Source: CAYRPN01 sp964426135 (lineage in GTDB: Bacteria > Planctomycetota > Phycisphaerae > Phycisphaerales > Phycisphaeraceae). From it: a stretch of 15,516 nt of DNA. The translations under genes and the position numbers were made by a program. Of this stretch, positions 7,100-14,498 are shown piece by piece (positions within the stretch are counted from its first letter, which is position 1; every line of letters begins with the position of its first letter). The notes below the pieces were generated by a model. The model was given only the letters and a program-made list of their open reading frames with translations. It did not search any database and was not told the DNA's origin. The stretch lies in NCBI GenBank assembly GCA_964426135.1, contig CAYRPN010000135.1, positions 1 to 15,516 on the forward strand, given 5' to 3'.

Positions 7100-7250
7100 G
7101 GTTGCATGTGTATTGCCTGCGGCAGTCCAAGCCGCGTGGGCGGCATGCGATTCGACACAAATCCAGGCCTCCTTTCTCGGGTTGACCTCCCCCGACTCAA
7201 CCCGAGGACTCGCCCCAGGCGGGCCCCCCGACACTGCCTGGGGTTTTTTT
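7100..7250 (+). ncRNA. Candidate structured RNA or transcription attenuator
   Basis: Three hairpins follow in series. The first spans 7104-7148: outer GCATG/CATGC, then GCC/GGC, then GCGGC/GCCGC around a 7-nt loop. The second spans 7176-7206: a perfect 10-bp stem CTCGGGTTGA/TCAACCCGAG with an 11-nt loop. The third is the terminator at 7213-7250. CCAGGC at 7163-7168 repeats the terminator's 5' arm and could pair with its 3' arm (7236-7241), so two mutually exclusive folds are possible. I do not recognise it as 6S RNA, RNase P RNA, SRP RNA, tmRNA or a known riboswitch. Confidence 0.35.
7213..7250 (+). terminator. Strong intrinsic terminator
   Basis: CCCCAGGC (7213-7220) and GCCTGGGG (7236-7243) form an 8-bp GC-rich stem with a 15-nt loop, followed directly by seven T (7244-7250). 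It lies 325 nt after the UPF0104 stop and 208 nt before the pilM start, so it insulates the pil operon unless read through. Confidence 0.9.
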
Positions 7251-7458
7251 CTGCGCTGCCTCCCGGCGGTATCCCGAAGCGCCGGTCCCCCTTACCCCAT
7301 CTGCCTCCCGCGCCTAAACCGAACTCACTTTTCGGACGATGAAGCACTGGATAACCGTCGCGCTCCATGAGTGCGCGCCGTCTGGAAATCGGCCCGGTGA
7401 CGGCAGGAAGAGATACTGTCCCGCGTTCCGCAACGGACTCTTGGTGGTGGAGAAACCG

Positions 7459-8679
7459 ATGGCTTTTGGCTTTTCCAAGACACGCTACTCGCCCATTGCG
7501 ATCGACTTCGGCGCCGACAGCCTGAAGCTCCTTCAGATCATTCCTGGCGACCCGCCGCAGATCGTCGCCGCCGCCGCCGCCGAAGTTCCCGATCACGCTC
7601 GCACCGATCCCGGCGCCCGCATGGCGTTTTATCTCGACGCGATGAAGATGATGCTCGCCCAGCAGCCGTTCAAGGGCAAGCGGGCCGTCTGCTCGATCCC
7701 CGCGTACCAGACGCTGGTTCAGCATTTCCAGATCACCAAGAGCGAAGGTGATGAAATGGACGAACAGATCGGCGTTCACCTGCGCGAGCGGTTGAACGTC
7801 GACCCATCCCGCCTCGTCACCCGCTGCATCGACGTCGGCCAGGTCGTGCGCGACGGCACGGCCAAGCAGGAAGTCATCTGCATCGCCGCCGCCAAGGATG
7901 CCGTGATGCGGTTTATCGAGACGGCCCACCGCGCCAAACTCGACGTATCGGGCATGCACAGCGAACCCTGGGCCATCGTCAAGGCGTTCTCCCACCTGTA
8001 TCGCCGCGATGGCGACGACAAACGGACGACGTGCTACATCGACATGGGTGCGGCCACGACGAAGGTGGTCATCACCCACGGCACGCAGATCGTTTTCGCA
8101 CAGAACATCCACGCCGCCGGCGACCAGCTCACCCGCGCCATGGCCAAGGAGGAGAACATGAGCTTCAGCGACGCCCGCCAGCGCCGCATGGCGCAGGCAC
8201 AGAACGCCAGGCTTCCTGAAACGCCCAAGCCGGTGCCGGCCGTCGCCGAAGAGCCGCACACCGTGGAACGCCGCGGCAAGAGCGGCCGGCCCTCCGGACT
8301 GGCCGCGCTCGACGCGCAGATTTCCGCCGAGCTTGAAAGCCCCGCGGTCGGAACGCTGTCGCATCGCTCCGCGAAGCCCGAACCGAAGGAAGCGGACACG
8401 CACGAGATTCTCGTGGAAGAGCTCCGCATGGCGATCCGCTACCACCAGAGCGTGTTTACGGATCGTCCCGTGGAAAAGCTCATCTTCCTCGGCGGCGAAT
8501 CCAGGCACGTCAATGCCTGCCAGCAGATCGCCAAGGCACTGCGCATCGGAGCGCAACTGGGCGACCCCTTGGCCCGATCGGTGAAACCCGACTCCCGCAC
8601 CGGCGGCGTCGATCTGCGCGAGGCGCAGCCCGGCTGGTCGGTGCCCTTTGGACTGTGCCTGCTGGAACCGGCGGCGTGA
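7459..8679 (+). CDS. pilM: PilM-like actin-fold pilus/secretion assembly protein
   Basis: PilM-type protein of 406 residues, a cytoplasmic actin/FtsA-like nucleotide-binding protein that recruits PilN and the inner-membrane alignment complex. The three nucleotide-binding motifs are visible: IDFGADSLKLLQI (15-27, phosphate 1), IDMGAATTKVVI (194-205, phosphate 2) and LIFLGGESRHV (341-351, adenosine). The C-terminus VPFGLCLLEP (395-404) is typical of PilM. Residues of about 245-315 form a low-complexity Pro/Ala/Glu/Arg-rich insertion between the second phosphate motif and the last domain, longer than the loop usual in the family. The start at 7459 is chosen for GGAG at 7449-7452 and the MAFGFSK N-terminus; an in-frame ATG at 7339 gives an unrelated extension. 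It opens the operon with pilN, but a 154-nt gap with two palindromes separates them. Confidence 0.9.
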   Translation: MAFGFSKTRYSPIAIDFGADSLKLLQIIPGDPPQIVAAAAAEVPDHARTDPGARMAFYLDAMKMMLAQQPFKGKRAVCSIPAYQTLVQHFQITKSEGDEMDEQIGVHLRERLNVDPSRLVTRCIDVGQVVRDGTAKQEVICIAAAKDAVMRFIETAHRAKLDVSGMHSEPWAIVKAFSHLYRRDGDDKRTTCYIDMGAATTKVVITHGTQIVFAQNIHAAGDQLTRAMAKEENMSFSDARQRRMAQAQNARLPETPKPVPAVAEEPHTVERRGKSGRPSGLAALDAQISAELESPAVGTLSHRSAKPEPKEADTHEILVEELRMAIRYHQSVFTDRPVEKLIFLGGESRHVNACQQIAKALRIGAQLGDPLARSVKPDSRTGGVDLREAQPGWSVPFGLCLLEPAA

Positions 8680-8690
8680 AAACGTGATGG

Positions 8691-8724
8691 TCTGCGATCG
8701 GGCGGAGTCCGCTAGACCCGCCTG
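8691..8724 (+). repeat. Palindrome family C, diverged left copy
   Basis: This element matches the copy at 13945-13978 at 26 of 34 positions, including the core GGAGTCCGC / CGAGTCCGC region. Its head has drifted from TTAGC to TCTGC. It is the left, inverted mate of 8742-8775, in the gap between pilM and pilN, starting 11 nt after the pilM stop. Confidence 0.7.
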
Positions 8725-8741
8725 CGCCTTGGACGCCGGAA

Positions 8742-8775
8742 CGGGTGGGCCTCGCGGACTCGGCCCGACCGCTAA
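8742..8775 (-). repeat. Palindrome family C, right copy
   Basis: On the minus strand it reads TTAGCGGT followed by GGGCC, a GA...GA-flanked six-base loop and GGCCC. It matches the element inside the DUF6056-like gene (13945-13978) at 32 of 34 positions. With 8691-8724 it forms a head-out inverted pair. Confidence 0.85.
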
Positions 8776-8833
8776 CCGACGATGGATGGATTGCAGAACT
8801 TTGCCCCCGCCTCTGCTTTGAAAGGATCCCCCC

Positions 8834-9745
8834 ATGCGCGACATGAGCTTTCTGCCGGAGGATTACCTGGAGAAGCGAGCGCATCGACGCACCAACGTCA
8901 TCTGCGTTTCGCTGTTCATCGTGGTGATGGCGTCGGTGATCGGCGCCTACATCGTCAGCGACCAGCAGCGCATGGATGTAAAGAGCCTGCGCGATGACGT
9001 GAACCATCGTTTCGCCGAAGCCGCTCGCCGGCTCGAGCAACTCGACCAGCTTCAGCAGCGCAAGCAGCAGATGCTTCGCAAGGCCCGGCTGACCAGCGCG
9101 CTCCTGGAGCGGCTGCCGCGCACGCTGATCCTGTCGCAGTTGATCAACAACATGCCCACGAATCTGAGCGTGTTCGAACTGGAGGTGGAGACTCAGGTGC
9201 TTCGTGCCAAGAACACGGTGGCTCGCACCTCGCTCGACAAGGCGAAGGCCGACACCAAGGCCAAGTCCAAGAAGGCGGCCGCCGCCGAGAAGGGCAAAGA
9301 GAACGCCGAGGACGAAGCCATTGAGATCAAGCCCACGCAGATTACGGTCGCTCTGATCGGCGTGGCCCGCACGGATACGGAAGTGGCCCAGTTCATGACC
9401 GACCTCAAGAACATGCCGCTCTTTGCCAGCGTCAACCTTGCGTTCAGCGAACAGTTGAAGATCAACGACAACCCGATGCGCCGCTTCCGCATCGAAACGG
9501 TGATCAATCAGGAAATCGATCTGCGCAAGTTCGAGCCGCTGATGGTGAAGCGAGATCTGAAGATGAATCCGATGGCCAACTCGATCAGCATCGACGAGGA
9601 AGGCCGCGTCGTGAAACCCGCAGTTCCGTCCCCCGCGGCAGTGACCGCTCCCGGCGCCACCGCCTCCGTGCCCGACGCGCAGCCTGACGCCGGCCTGATC
9701 CGCAACGTGACCGACAAACCCCGCCGCACCCTGGGCAAGGAGTAA
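8834..9745 (+). CDS. pilN: PilN-like inner-membrane assembly protein
   Basis: PilN-like bitopic protein of 303 residues. The short cytoplasmic N-terminus MRDMSFLPEDYLEKR corresponds to the PilN segment that docks into PilM. One membrane helix follows at about 21-42, then a coiled coil at about 45-95 (QLDQLQQRKQQML), and a periplasmic ferredoxin-like region in two parts (about 97-130 and 165-235). These parts are separated by a Lys/Ala/Glu-rich stretch (about 135-163). A Pro/Ala-rich tail (about 260-303) makes it clearly longer than common PilN proteins of around 200 residues. AAAGGA at 8821-8826 supports the start; a second ATG at 8843 is possible. pilO begins 5 nt after its stop. Confidence 0.85.
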   Translation: MRDMSFLPEDYLEKRAHRRTNVICVSLFIVVMASVIGAYIVSDQQRMDVKSLRDDVNHRFAEAARRLEQLDQLQQRKQQMLRKARLTSALLERLPRTLILSQLINNMPTNLSVFELEVETQVLRAKNTVARTSLDKAKADTKAKSKKAAAAEKGKENAEDEAIEIKPTQITVALIGVARTDTEVAQFMTDLKNMPLFASVNLAFSEQLKINDNPMRRFRIETVINQEIDLRKFEPLMVKRDLKMNPMANSISIDEEGRVVKPAVPSPAAVTAPGATASVPDAQPDAGLIRNVTDKPRRTLGKE

Positions 9746-9750
9746 TTGCC

Positions 9751-10329
9751 ATGCGATTTGGACTACGCGAATGCATTTTCATTCTCCTTCTGCTGGCGGT
9801 GCCGGTGGCGGCATTCTTTTTCGTCTTCGAGCCCCGCAACAAGCAGATCAACGACATCCGCGAGGAAATCCGCCAGAAGCAGGTCAAGCTTGAAGGCCTG
9901 GAGGCGGCCACGCGGCGCATCCCCGACCTGGGCAAGGAGATCGACCGCCTGAGCACCGCGATCAACGTCATCGAGCAGAAGCTGCCCGATGAACGCCGCA
10001 TCGACGAAGTGCTCAAGCAGGTCTGGGAACTGGCGACCAAGCAGCGGCTGACGCCCAAGAGCGTGCGCACCGACAAGCCGATGGCCACGCTGCAGTACTC
10101 GGAATTGCCGATTCAGATGGAGATCATCGGCGACTTCGACGGGTTCTACAGCTTTCTGCTGGAACTGGAGAAGCTGCCCCGCATCATGCAGTTGCCGAAG
10201 ATGAAGCTCACCAAGCTGGCGGGCAAAGAAGCGGAGCAGGGCCAGATGAAGGCGGAGGTCATTCTCAGCGTCTTCTTCGAGGCCGACGACTCCGCGTATT
10301 TCCAGGGATCCTCGGGGAGGAGACGCTAA
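9751..10329 (+). CDS. pilO: PilO-like inner-membrane assembly protein
   Basis: PilO-like bitopic protein of 192 residues that pairs with PilN in the alignment complex. It has a single N-terminal membrane helix (about 8-26), a coiled coil (about 30-78, with IREEIRQKQVKLEGLE) and a periplasmic ferredoxin-like domain (about 82-178). LPIQMEIIGDFDGFYSFLLELEKLPRI is the characteristic PilO strand-helix pattern (given here as two parts, 119-130 and 131-145). AAGGAG at 9737-9742 sits inside the end of pilN and gives 8-nt spacing. The stop codon shares one base with the next start (TAATG at 10327-10331), implying translational coupling. Confidence 0.88.
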   Translation: MRFGLRECIFILLLLAVPVAAFFFVFEPRNKQINDIREEIRQKQVKLEGLEAATRRIPDLGKEIDRLSTAINVIEQKLPDERRIDEVLKQVWELATKQRLTPKSVRTDKPMATLQYSELPIQMEIIGDFDGFYSFLLELEKLPRIMQLPKMKLTKLAGKEAEQGQMKAEVILSVFFEADDSAYFQGSSGRRR

Positions 10330-11084
10330 TGTTCAAACGAGAAAAGCGCAAAGATGACGAGCACGACGAAGACCTCGACGGCGACGAGGCCGGCGCGGGC
10401 GATTCCGCCGAGGCGGCGGAGGAGCCCAGTTCCCTCACGCTGATGGGTGTGATGGGCGGCGTCGGCGGCGAGGCCGACCTGGACATGCAGTCCATGAGCG
10501 AAGGCAGCAAGCTGTTCAATCGCGGCACGCTGCTCGTGCTGGCGGTGGTGGTCATCGCCGCCGGCGCCCTCTACGGCATGCGCATGAGCCAGAGCGATGC
10601 AGGCACCAGCGACGAAATCAAAAGCGCCGAAGCCAAGATCGACAAGCTGATGGCCAAGAAGGTGAGCGTGGACGGCGTGCTGGGCGACACCGAGGTGATC
10701 CTCGCGGTGCTCAATGACGACCGCACGCGCCGGCAGGTGCCGATCGAGTTCACCAAGCAGAATCCCTTCCTCCTGCTGCTGGAGCAGGCGAAATCCGAAG
10801 GCCCCGCCAAGCCTGTGAAGCCGGCGGAGGATCCCGAAGTCCTTCGCCTGGCGGAGTTGAAGCTGAAGCTCGACAGCGAGTTCAAAAAGCTCAACCTCCA
10901 GTCGGTGGTGCCGACCGGTCGCACGCCGGTGGCCATCATCAACAACAAGATTCTCCAGATCGGTCACGACATCGGCAGCTTCAAAATCAAGGACATCCGC
11001 AACACGACCGTGGTGCTCGAAGCCGAGGGCCGGCAATATTCGCTGAGCCTGGAGTCCGATCCGAACAAACCCGATCGCAAGTGA
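10329..11084 (+). CDS. PilP/GspC-like bitopic assembly protein
   Basis: This 251-residue protein occupies the pilP position. It starts with an acidic, probably disordered cytoplasmic tail (1-60, Asp/Glu-rich), has one membrane helix (about 67-84), and continues with a periplasmic part. Residues 186-242 (VVPTGRTPVAIINNKILQIG, then IGSFKIKDI and VVLEAEGRQYSLSL) resemble the small beta domain of PilP and the homology region of GspC, which contact the secretin. There is no lipobox, unlike classical PilP lipoproteins, so the topology is that of GspC. GGAGGAG at the end of pilO supports the start. The assignment rests on position, topology and the C-terminal pattern; direct sequence recognition is modest. 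Confidence 0.65.
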   Translation: MFKREKRKDDEHDEDLDGDEAGAGDSAEAAEEPSSLTLMGVMGGVGGEADLDMQSMSEGSKLFNRGTLLVLAVVVIAAGALYGMRMSQSDAGTSDEIKSAEAKIDKLMAKKVSVDGVLGDTEVILAVLNDDRTRRQVPIEFTKQNPFLLLLEQAKSEGPAKPVKPAEDPEVLRLAELKLKLDSEFKKLNLQSVVPTGRTPVAIINNKILQIGHDIGSFKIKDIRNTTVVLEAEGRQYSLSLESDPNKPDRK

Positions 11085-11111
11085 ACGGCGCGCTGTGGCA
11101 GGGCCCGACGC

Positions 11112-12935
11112 ATGAAGAACAACGACATCGACAATCTGCTCGGCGGCATCGCCGACAATGCAGGCTCCGGCGCCGATTCGCAGAGCGGCAATGCTCTGTC
11201 CGATCTCTGGAGTCCCGATGACGAACCCGATCAGGGCGCGGCGGCTGACGTCGCACAGGTGCTTCTGGACAACGGCGTCGTCAGCGCCGCCGACGTCACC
11301 AGCGCTCGCGGCCTGATCGCCAAGTCTCCCGGCAAACGCCTGGCCGATGTGTTCATCGAGATGAGCATCGACGAGGCTGAGGTGCAGTCCGCCGTCGCCA
11401 TCGTCGCCGGCCTGGCCTTTGAGCGCGTCGAACCCCAGGAAATCCCCGTCAAGCTGCTCGAGAAACTCGGCCCCGAGTTCTGCCGTGAACGCGGCGTCCT
11501 GCCGCTGCGCATGTCGGGGCAGCGCGTGGTCGTCGGCGTGACCCACCCGGAAAACCTCATCACCATTGATGAGGTGCGCCATCGCCTGGGGTTGCCCGTC
11601 AAGGCCGTCGTGATTTGCCGCAAGGACATCCAGAAACTGGTCGAGTCGCGCCGCGAAGAAGATGAGCCGCAGCAGGATCTGAACGTCGACGAGATCATCG
11701 CCAACGTCGAGGAAGACGACGTCGAAGTCGTGCAGACGAAGGAAGAGGAGCTCGACCTGGAAAAGATGGCCGGCGAATCGCCGATCATCCGACTCGTCAA
11801 CTACCTGATTTTCGACGCGGTGAAACAGGGCGCCAGCGATATTCACATCGAGCCGCAGGAAAAGAAGATGGCGGTGCGCTACCGCATCGACGGCGTGCTC
11901 TTTGAAGCCATGAATCCTCCGGCAAGCATGCACGCCGCGCTGATCTCGCGTTTGAAGGTGATGTCCAACCTCGACATCTCCGAGCGCCGCCTGCCGCAGG
12001 ACGGTCGCATCCGCGCCATGGTGCATGGCCGCAAACTGGACCTGCGCCTTTCCACCCTGCCCACCGTGCAGGGTGAGAAGGCGGTGATGCGTATCCTCGA
12101 TACGCGATCGATTCAGGTTAACCTCGATCAACTGGGCATGGACGAGGACGTCCTGCTGATGTGGAAGCGCCAGATCGACCAGCCGCACGGCATTCTGCTC
12201 GTCACCGGTCCCACCGGCAGCGGCAAAACCACCACGCTCTACGCGTCGCTCGGCCAGATGGACCGCACCGAAATGAATATCTCCACGGTGGAAGACCCCG
12301 TGGAGTATCACCTCAACGGCATCAACCAGGTGCAGGCCCACGAAAAGATCGGCATGAGCTTCGCCGCCGCGCTGCGGTCGCTGCTGCGACAGGACCCGGA
12401 CGTGGTGATGGTCGGCGAAATCCGCGACGCGGAGACCGCCAAGATCGCGATCCAGGCGTCGCTCACCGGCCACCTCGTGCTCTCCACGCTGCACACCAAC
12501 GACGCGCCCAGTTCAGTCACGCGCCTGATCAACATCGGCGTCGAGCCGTACCTGATCGGTTCAGCCGTGAACGCCACCCTGGCGCAACGTCTCGTTCGCA
12601 AAATCTGCGACCACTGCAAAGTCGTCGCCGAGCCCAACCCCGAACTGATCGAACACCTGCAGCTTGTAGGCTTGAATCCGCACGAGCTTTACAAGGGCGA
12701 AGGCTGCGATCGTTGCCGCAACACGGGCTACAGCGGCCGCGTGGGTCTCTATGAACTGCTCGTGCTGGACGATTTCCTGCGCGACAAGATCGTGTCGAAC
12801 CCCAACGTCACCGAGTTCCGTCGCGTCTGCGTCGAACGCGGCATGATCTCGCTGCGAAACGACGGCTTCCGCAAGGTGATGCGCGGGCTGACCACGGTTG
12901 ACGAAGTGCTGCGCGTGACCGAAGCGAACACGTGA
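11112..12935 (+). CDS. pilB: PilB/GspE-type assembly ATPase
   Basis: Hexameric traffic ATPase of 607 residues that powers pilus extension or type II secretion from the cytoplasmic face. An N-terminal MshEN/T2SSE-N-type domain lies at about 45-180 and an acidic linker at about 183-215. ASDIHIEP is at 241-248, Walker A GPTGSGKTT at 366-374, the Asp box STVEDPVEY at 391-399, Walker B VVMVGEIRDAET at 431-442 and the His box GHLVLSTLHTN at 453-463. The zinc-binding cysteines 499/502 and 532/535 in ICDHC and GCDRCRNTGYSGR are intact. All catalytic elements are present. The first 40 residues are Asn/Asp/Gly-rich and not part of a domain. Neighbours favour PilB over GspE, but the families overlap. 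It is the last gene of the operon; a convergent gene ends 39 nt beyond it. Confidence 0.93.
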   Translation: MKNNDIDNLLGGIADNAGSGADSQSGNALSDLWSPDDEPDQGAAADVAQVLLDNGVVSAADVTSARGLIAKSPGKRLADVFIEMSIDEAEVQSAVAIVAGLAFERVEPQEIPVKLLEKLGPEFCRERGVLPLRMSGQRVVVGVTHPENLITIDEVRHRLGLPVKAVVICRKDIQKLVESRREEDEPQQDLNVDEIIANVEEDDVEVVQTKEEELDLEKMAGESPIIRLVNYLIFDAVKQGASDIHIEPQEKKMAVRYRIDGVLFEAMNPPASMHAALISRLKVMSNLDISERRLPQDGRIRAMVHGRKLDLRLSTLPTVQGEKAVMRILDTRSIQVNLDQLGMDEDVLLMWKRQIDQPHGILLVTGPTGSGKTTTLYASLGQMDRTEMNISTVEDPVEYHLNGINQVQAHEKIGMSFAAALRSLLRQDPDVVMVGEIRDAETAKIAIQASLTGHLVLSTLHTNDAPSSVTRLINIGVEPYLIGSAVNATLAQRLVRKICDHCKVVAEPNPELIEHLQLVGLNPHELYKGEGCDRCRNTGYSGRVGLYELLVLDDFLRDKIVSNPNVTEFRRVCVERGMISLRNDGFRKVMRGLTTVDEVLRVTEANT

Positions 12936-12967
12936 TTCGGTGCCGCAGGCGTGGGGGGCAGGCGTGT

Positions 12968-12982
12968 GCGGCTTCAAGCCGC
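12968..12982. repeat. Palindrome at the convergent gene ends
   Basis: GCGGCTT, C, AAGCCGC is a 7-bp perfect inverted repeat in the space between pilB and the DUF6056-like gene. It overlaps the end of the latter: the TGA stop (12974-12976) lies at its centre. There is no T-run, so terminator function is uncertain. It lacks the TTAG head. Confidence 0.5.
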
Positions 12983-14491
12983 CCCGCCGGAACACCCTGT
13001 GCCCGCGCTCATCGCAATGCCCGGCCAGTTCATTACCTTCACGCTCCGCACCCCAATCCACTGCGCATAACTCTCCATCACCCACGCAGGGTCATCCACC
13101 TTCATCGCGGAATAGCAAAGCGTCTTCAATTCGCGTGAATCGGCGGAAACCACCACATCAAGCTCGCCTGCTTTTAACTGATTCGCGATCAGGCGCTCGC
13201 GCTCTGCAAGTTCATTCAGATGCACCGGCAAATGCCACAGGTCGAACATCGCTCGTGGCCAGCGACTGACGCCGAAGACGCCAATAGCCAGCAGCAACAC
13301 ACCAAGCTTCACGCGATGCGATGAAAGCCACGCGGGCCACGCAACGGTCGCGCGACCTGACAGTGAAGCGATGACGATCACGAACCAGCCGATCACATGC
13401 ACGAGGTAAAGCACGTTCTGCACCCGCCTCGGCGCGTTCTGTCCTTTCGCCCAGTAGCCGAGAAACAGCACGCCAAACAGCAATGCGAAATAGGCGAGAC
13501 TCGTGATCGCCAGCACGCGCCGCCGGGGCCAGGGCAGTGCGCGATGACTCAAGCGCGTCGCCAGGCCCGGAAGCAGAAGCAACGTCACGCCGATCACCGC
13601 CGGATTCGCCAACCAGCGGAAGAAATATGCGAACGTCATCCCCGTGCCGCGCGAGAGCGACAGGCCCAGGTTCCTGCTCTCCGGCAGATCGGCCATGCGG
13701 TTGTAGTTGCCCGGTGCCAGCACATTTGTCGCTCCTCCGATCGCCAGGGCGACGAGGCTGATGGCGAACAGCACGCCCATCGCGCGGTTGCTCGGAAACG
13801 TCGCGACGATGCCGATCAGGAGGAACAGTCCCGCCGTCAGCATCGCCGTTTCGTTGAAGCCGGGGATGACTACCGCAATCAGCGCGCATAGCACGGCCCG
13901 CGCAAGAAGACCTCCCGCAGTTGCCTCGGCGCGAGACTGCTTGTTTAGCAATCGGGCCGAGTCCGCGAGGCCCACCCGTGTGCGATTCCCTGTCGAGAAA
14001 ATCACCGCCATCAGCAACAGCAACGCGATCACGCCGCTGTGATACGCCACCACGCCGTTGAGCCAGCACACGCCCTCGACGAAGGACGGCATCGTCACGA
14101 CATGGATTGCCGCGCCGACCGCCGCGGCGGTGCAGCTTTCCCGCATGGTCAATGGCAATAGCGGTTGCGCCCGCAGGAAGAAGGCAAGACTGCCCCAGAA
14201 AGCCAGCAGCGAAACATACGGCAGCACCCAGTAGCCCGCCTGCATGATGCCCGCTTCGACCGCGACGCCGAACAGGTAAATGCCGGCGAAGCGCCCGGTG
14301 TAGCGGTGATACCAGTGATCGACATTCCCCAGCACGCCGAATTCGCGCACCGTGTTGGCCAGGAGAAAATCATCGGCGAACGGCGTGCCGAAGCAGCCCA
14401 GAATCAGAAAAGGCAGGACGCCCGAAAGGCACAACACCATCGTGGCGGCACGAACTCGTTTCTCCGGAAGAAGTGGCGTCACCTCGGCCAT
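12974..14491 (-). CDS. DUF6056-like multi-spanning membrane protein (GT-C-like)
   Basis: This 505-residue protein has about ten or more hydrophobic segments. The first extracytoplasmic loop carries PFADDFLLA (37-45), the acidic motif expected of GT-C-type glycosyltransferases. FVEGVCWLNGVVAYHSG (137-153) and NVLAPGNYNRM (256-266) look like DUF6056 hallmarks. It would be expected to move sugars from lipid carriers to envelope acceptors, but the donor and acceptor are unknown. A soluble C-terminal part lies at about 410-505. Residues 171-183 are encoded by a palindromic repeat (13945-13978) lying in a loop between membrane segments. There is no Shine-Dalgarno sequence before the start at 14491; a promoter-like TTGCCG/TATTCT pair ends 7 nt upstream. 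The open frame further upstream (to 15349) is antisense to the FkbM gene and rejected. Confidence 0.75.
   Translation of the reverse strand: MAEVTPLLPEKRVRAATMVLCLSGVLPFLILGCFGTPFADDFLLANTVREFGVLGNVDHWYHRYTGRFAGIYLFGVAVEAGIMQAGYWVLPYVSLLAFWGSLAFFLRAQPLLPLTMRESCTAAAVGAAIHVVTMPSFVEGVCWLNGVVAYHSGVIALLLLMAVIFSTGNRTRVGLADSARLLNKQSRAEATAGGLLARAVLCALIAVVIPGFNETAMLTAGLFLLIGIVATFPSNRAMGVLFAISLVALAIGGATNVLAPGNYNRMADLPESRNLGLSLSRGTGMTFAYFFRWLANPAVIGVTLLLLPGLATRLSHRALPWPRRRVLAITSLAYFALLFGVLFLGYWAKGQNAPRRVQNVLYLVHVIGWFVIVIASLSGRATVAWPAWLSSHRVKLGVLLLAIGVFGVSRWPRAMFDLWHLPVHLNELAERERLIANQLKAGELDVVVSADSRELKTLCYSAMKVDDPAWVMESYAQWIGVRSVKVMNWPGIAMSAGTGCSGGAA
13945..13978 (+). repeat. Palindrome family C inside a coding sequence
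   Basis: TTAGCAAT followed by GGGCC, GA, a six-base loop, GA and GGCCC. It matches the intergenic copy 8742-8775 (reverse complement) at 32 of 34 positions. In the host gene it encodes roughly TRVGLADSARLLN in frame, without a stop. Confidence 0.85.
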
Positions 14492-14498
14492 CCGCGCG

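Larger units (their letters stand above)
6888..7458 (+). other. 571-nt region without a gene
   Basis: No protein gene is supported here; the short frames present have no family features and cross the hairpins. The left half (6888-7095) shows nothing I can name. The stretch 7040-7070 is noticeably AT-richer than its surroundings and may hold a promoter. 7100-7250 has three consecutive hairpins ending in a strong intrinsic terminator. 7251-7458 is the pilM leader, with no clear structure. The terminator could end the UPF0104 transcript (a 3' UTR of about 360 nt), a separate small RNA, or act as an attenuator for pilM. Confidence 0.6.

Noticed and set aside
6888..7458. Cyclic-di-GMP or other known riboswitch before pilM
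   Set aside because: The conserved cores I know (for example GCAAAG/GGTAG-type segments of the cyclic-di-GMP-I class) are not present.
6994..8844. Long minus-strand open frame (616 codons) opposite pilM
   Set aside because: No recognisable motifs; it runs through the terminator region and the repeat pair and is antisense to PilM.
10326..12494. Minus-strand open frame of 722 codons opposite the PilP-like gene and pilB
   Set aside because: His/Asp/Val-rich shadow of the ATPase gene, whose Walker and cysteine motifs are complete.
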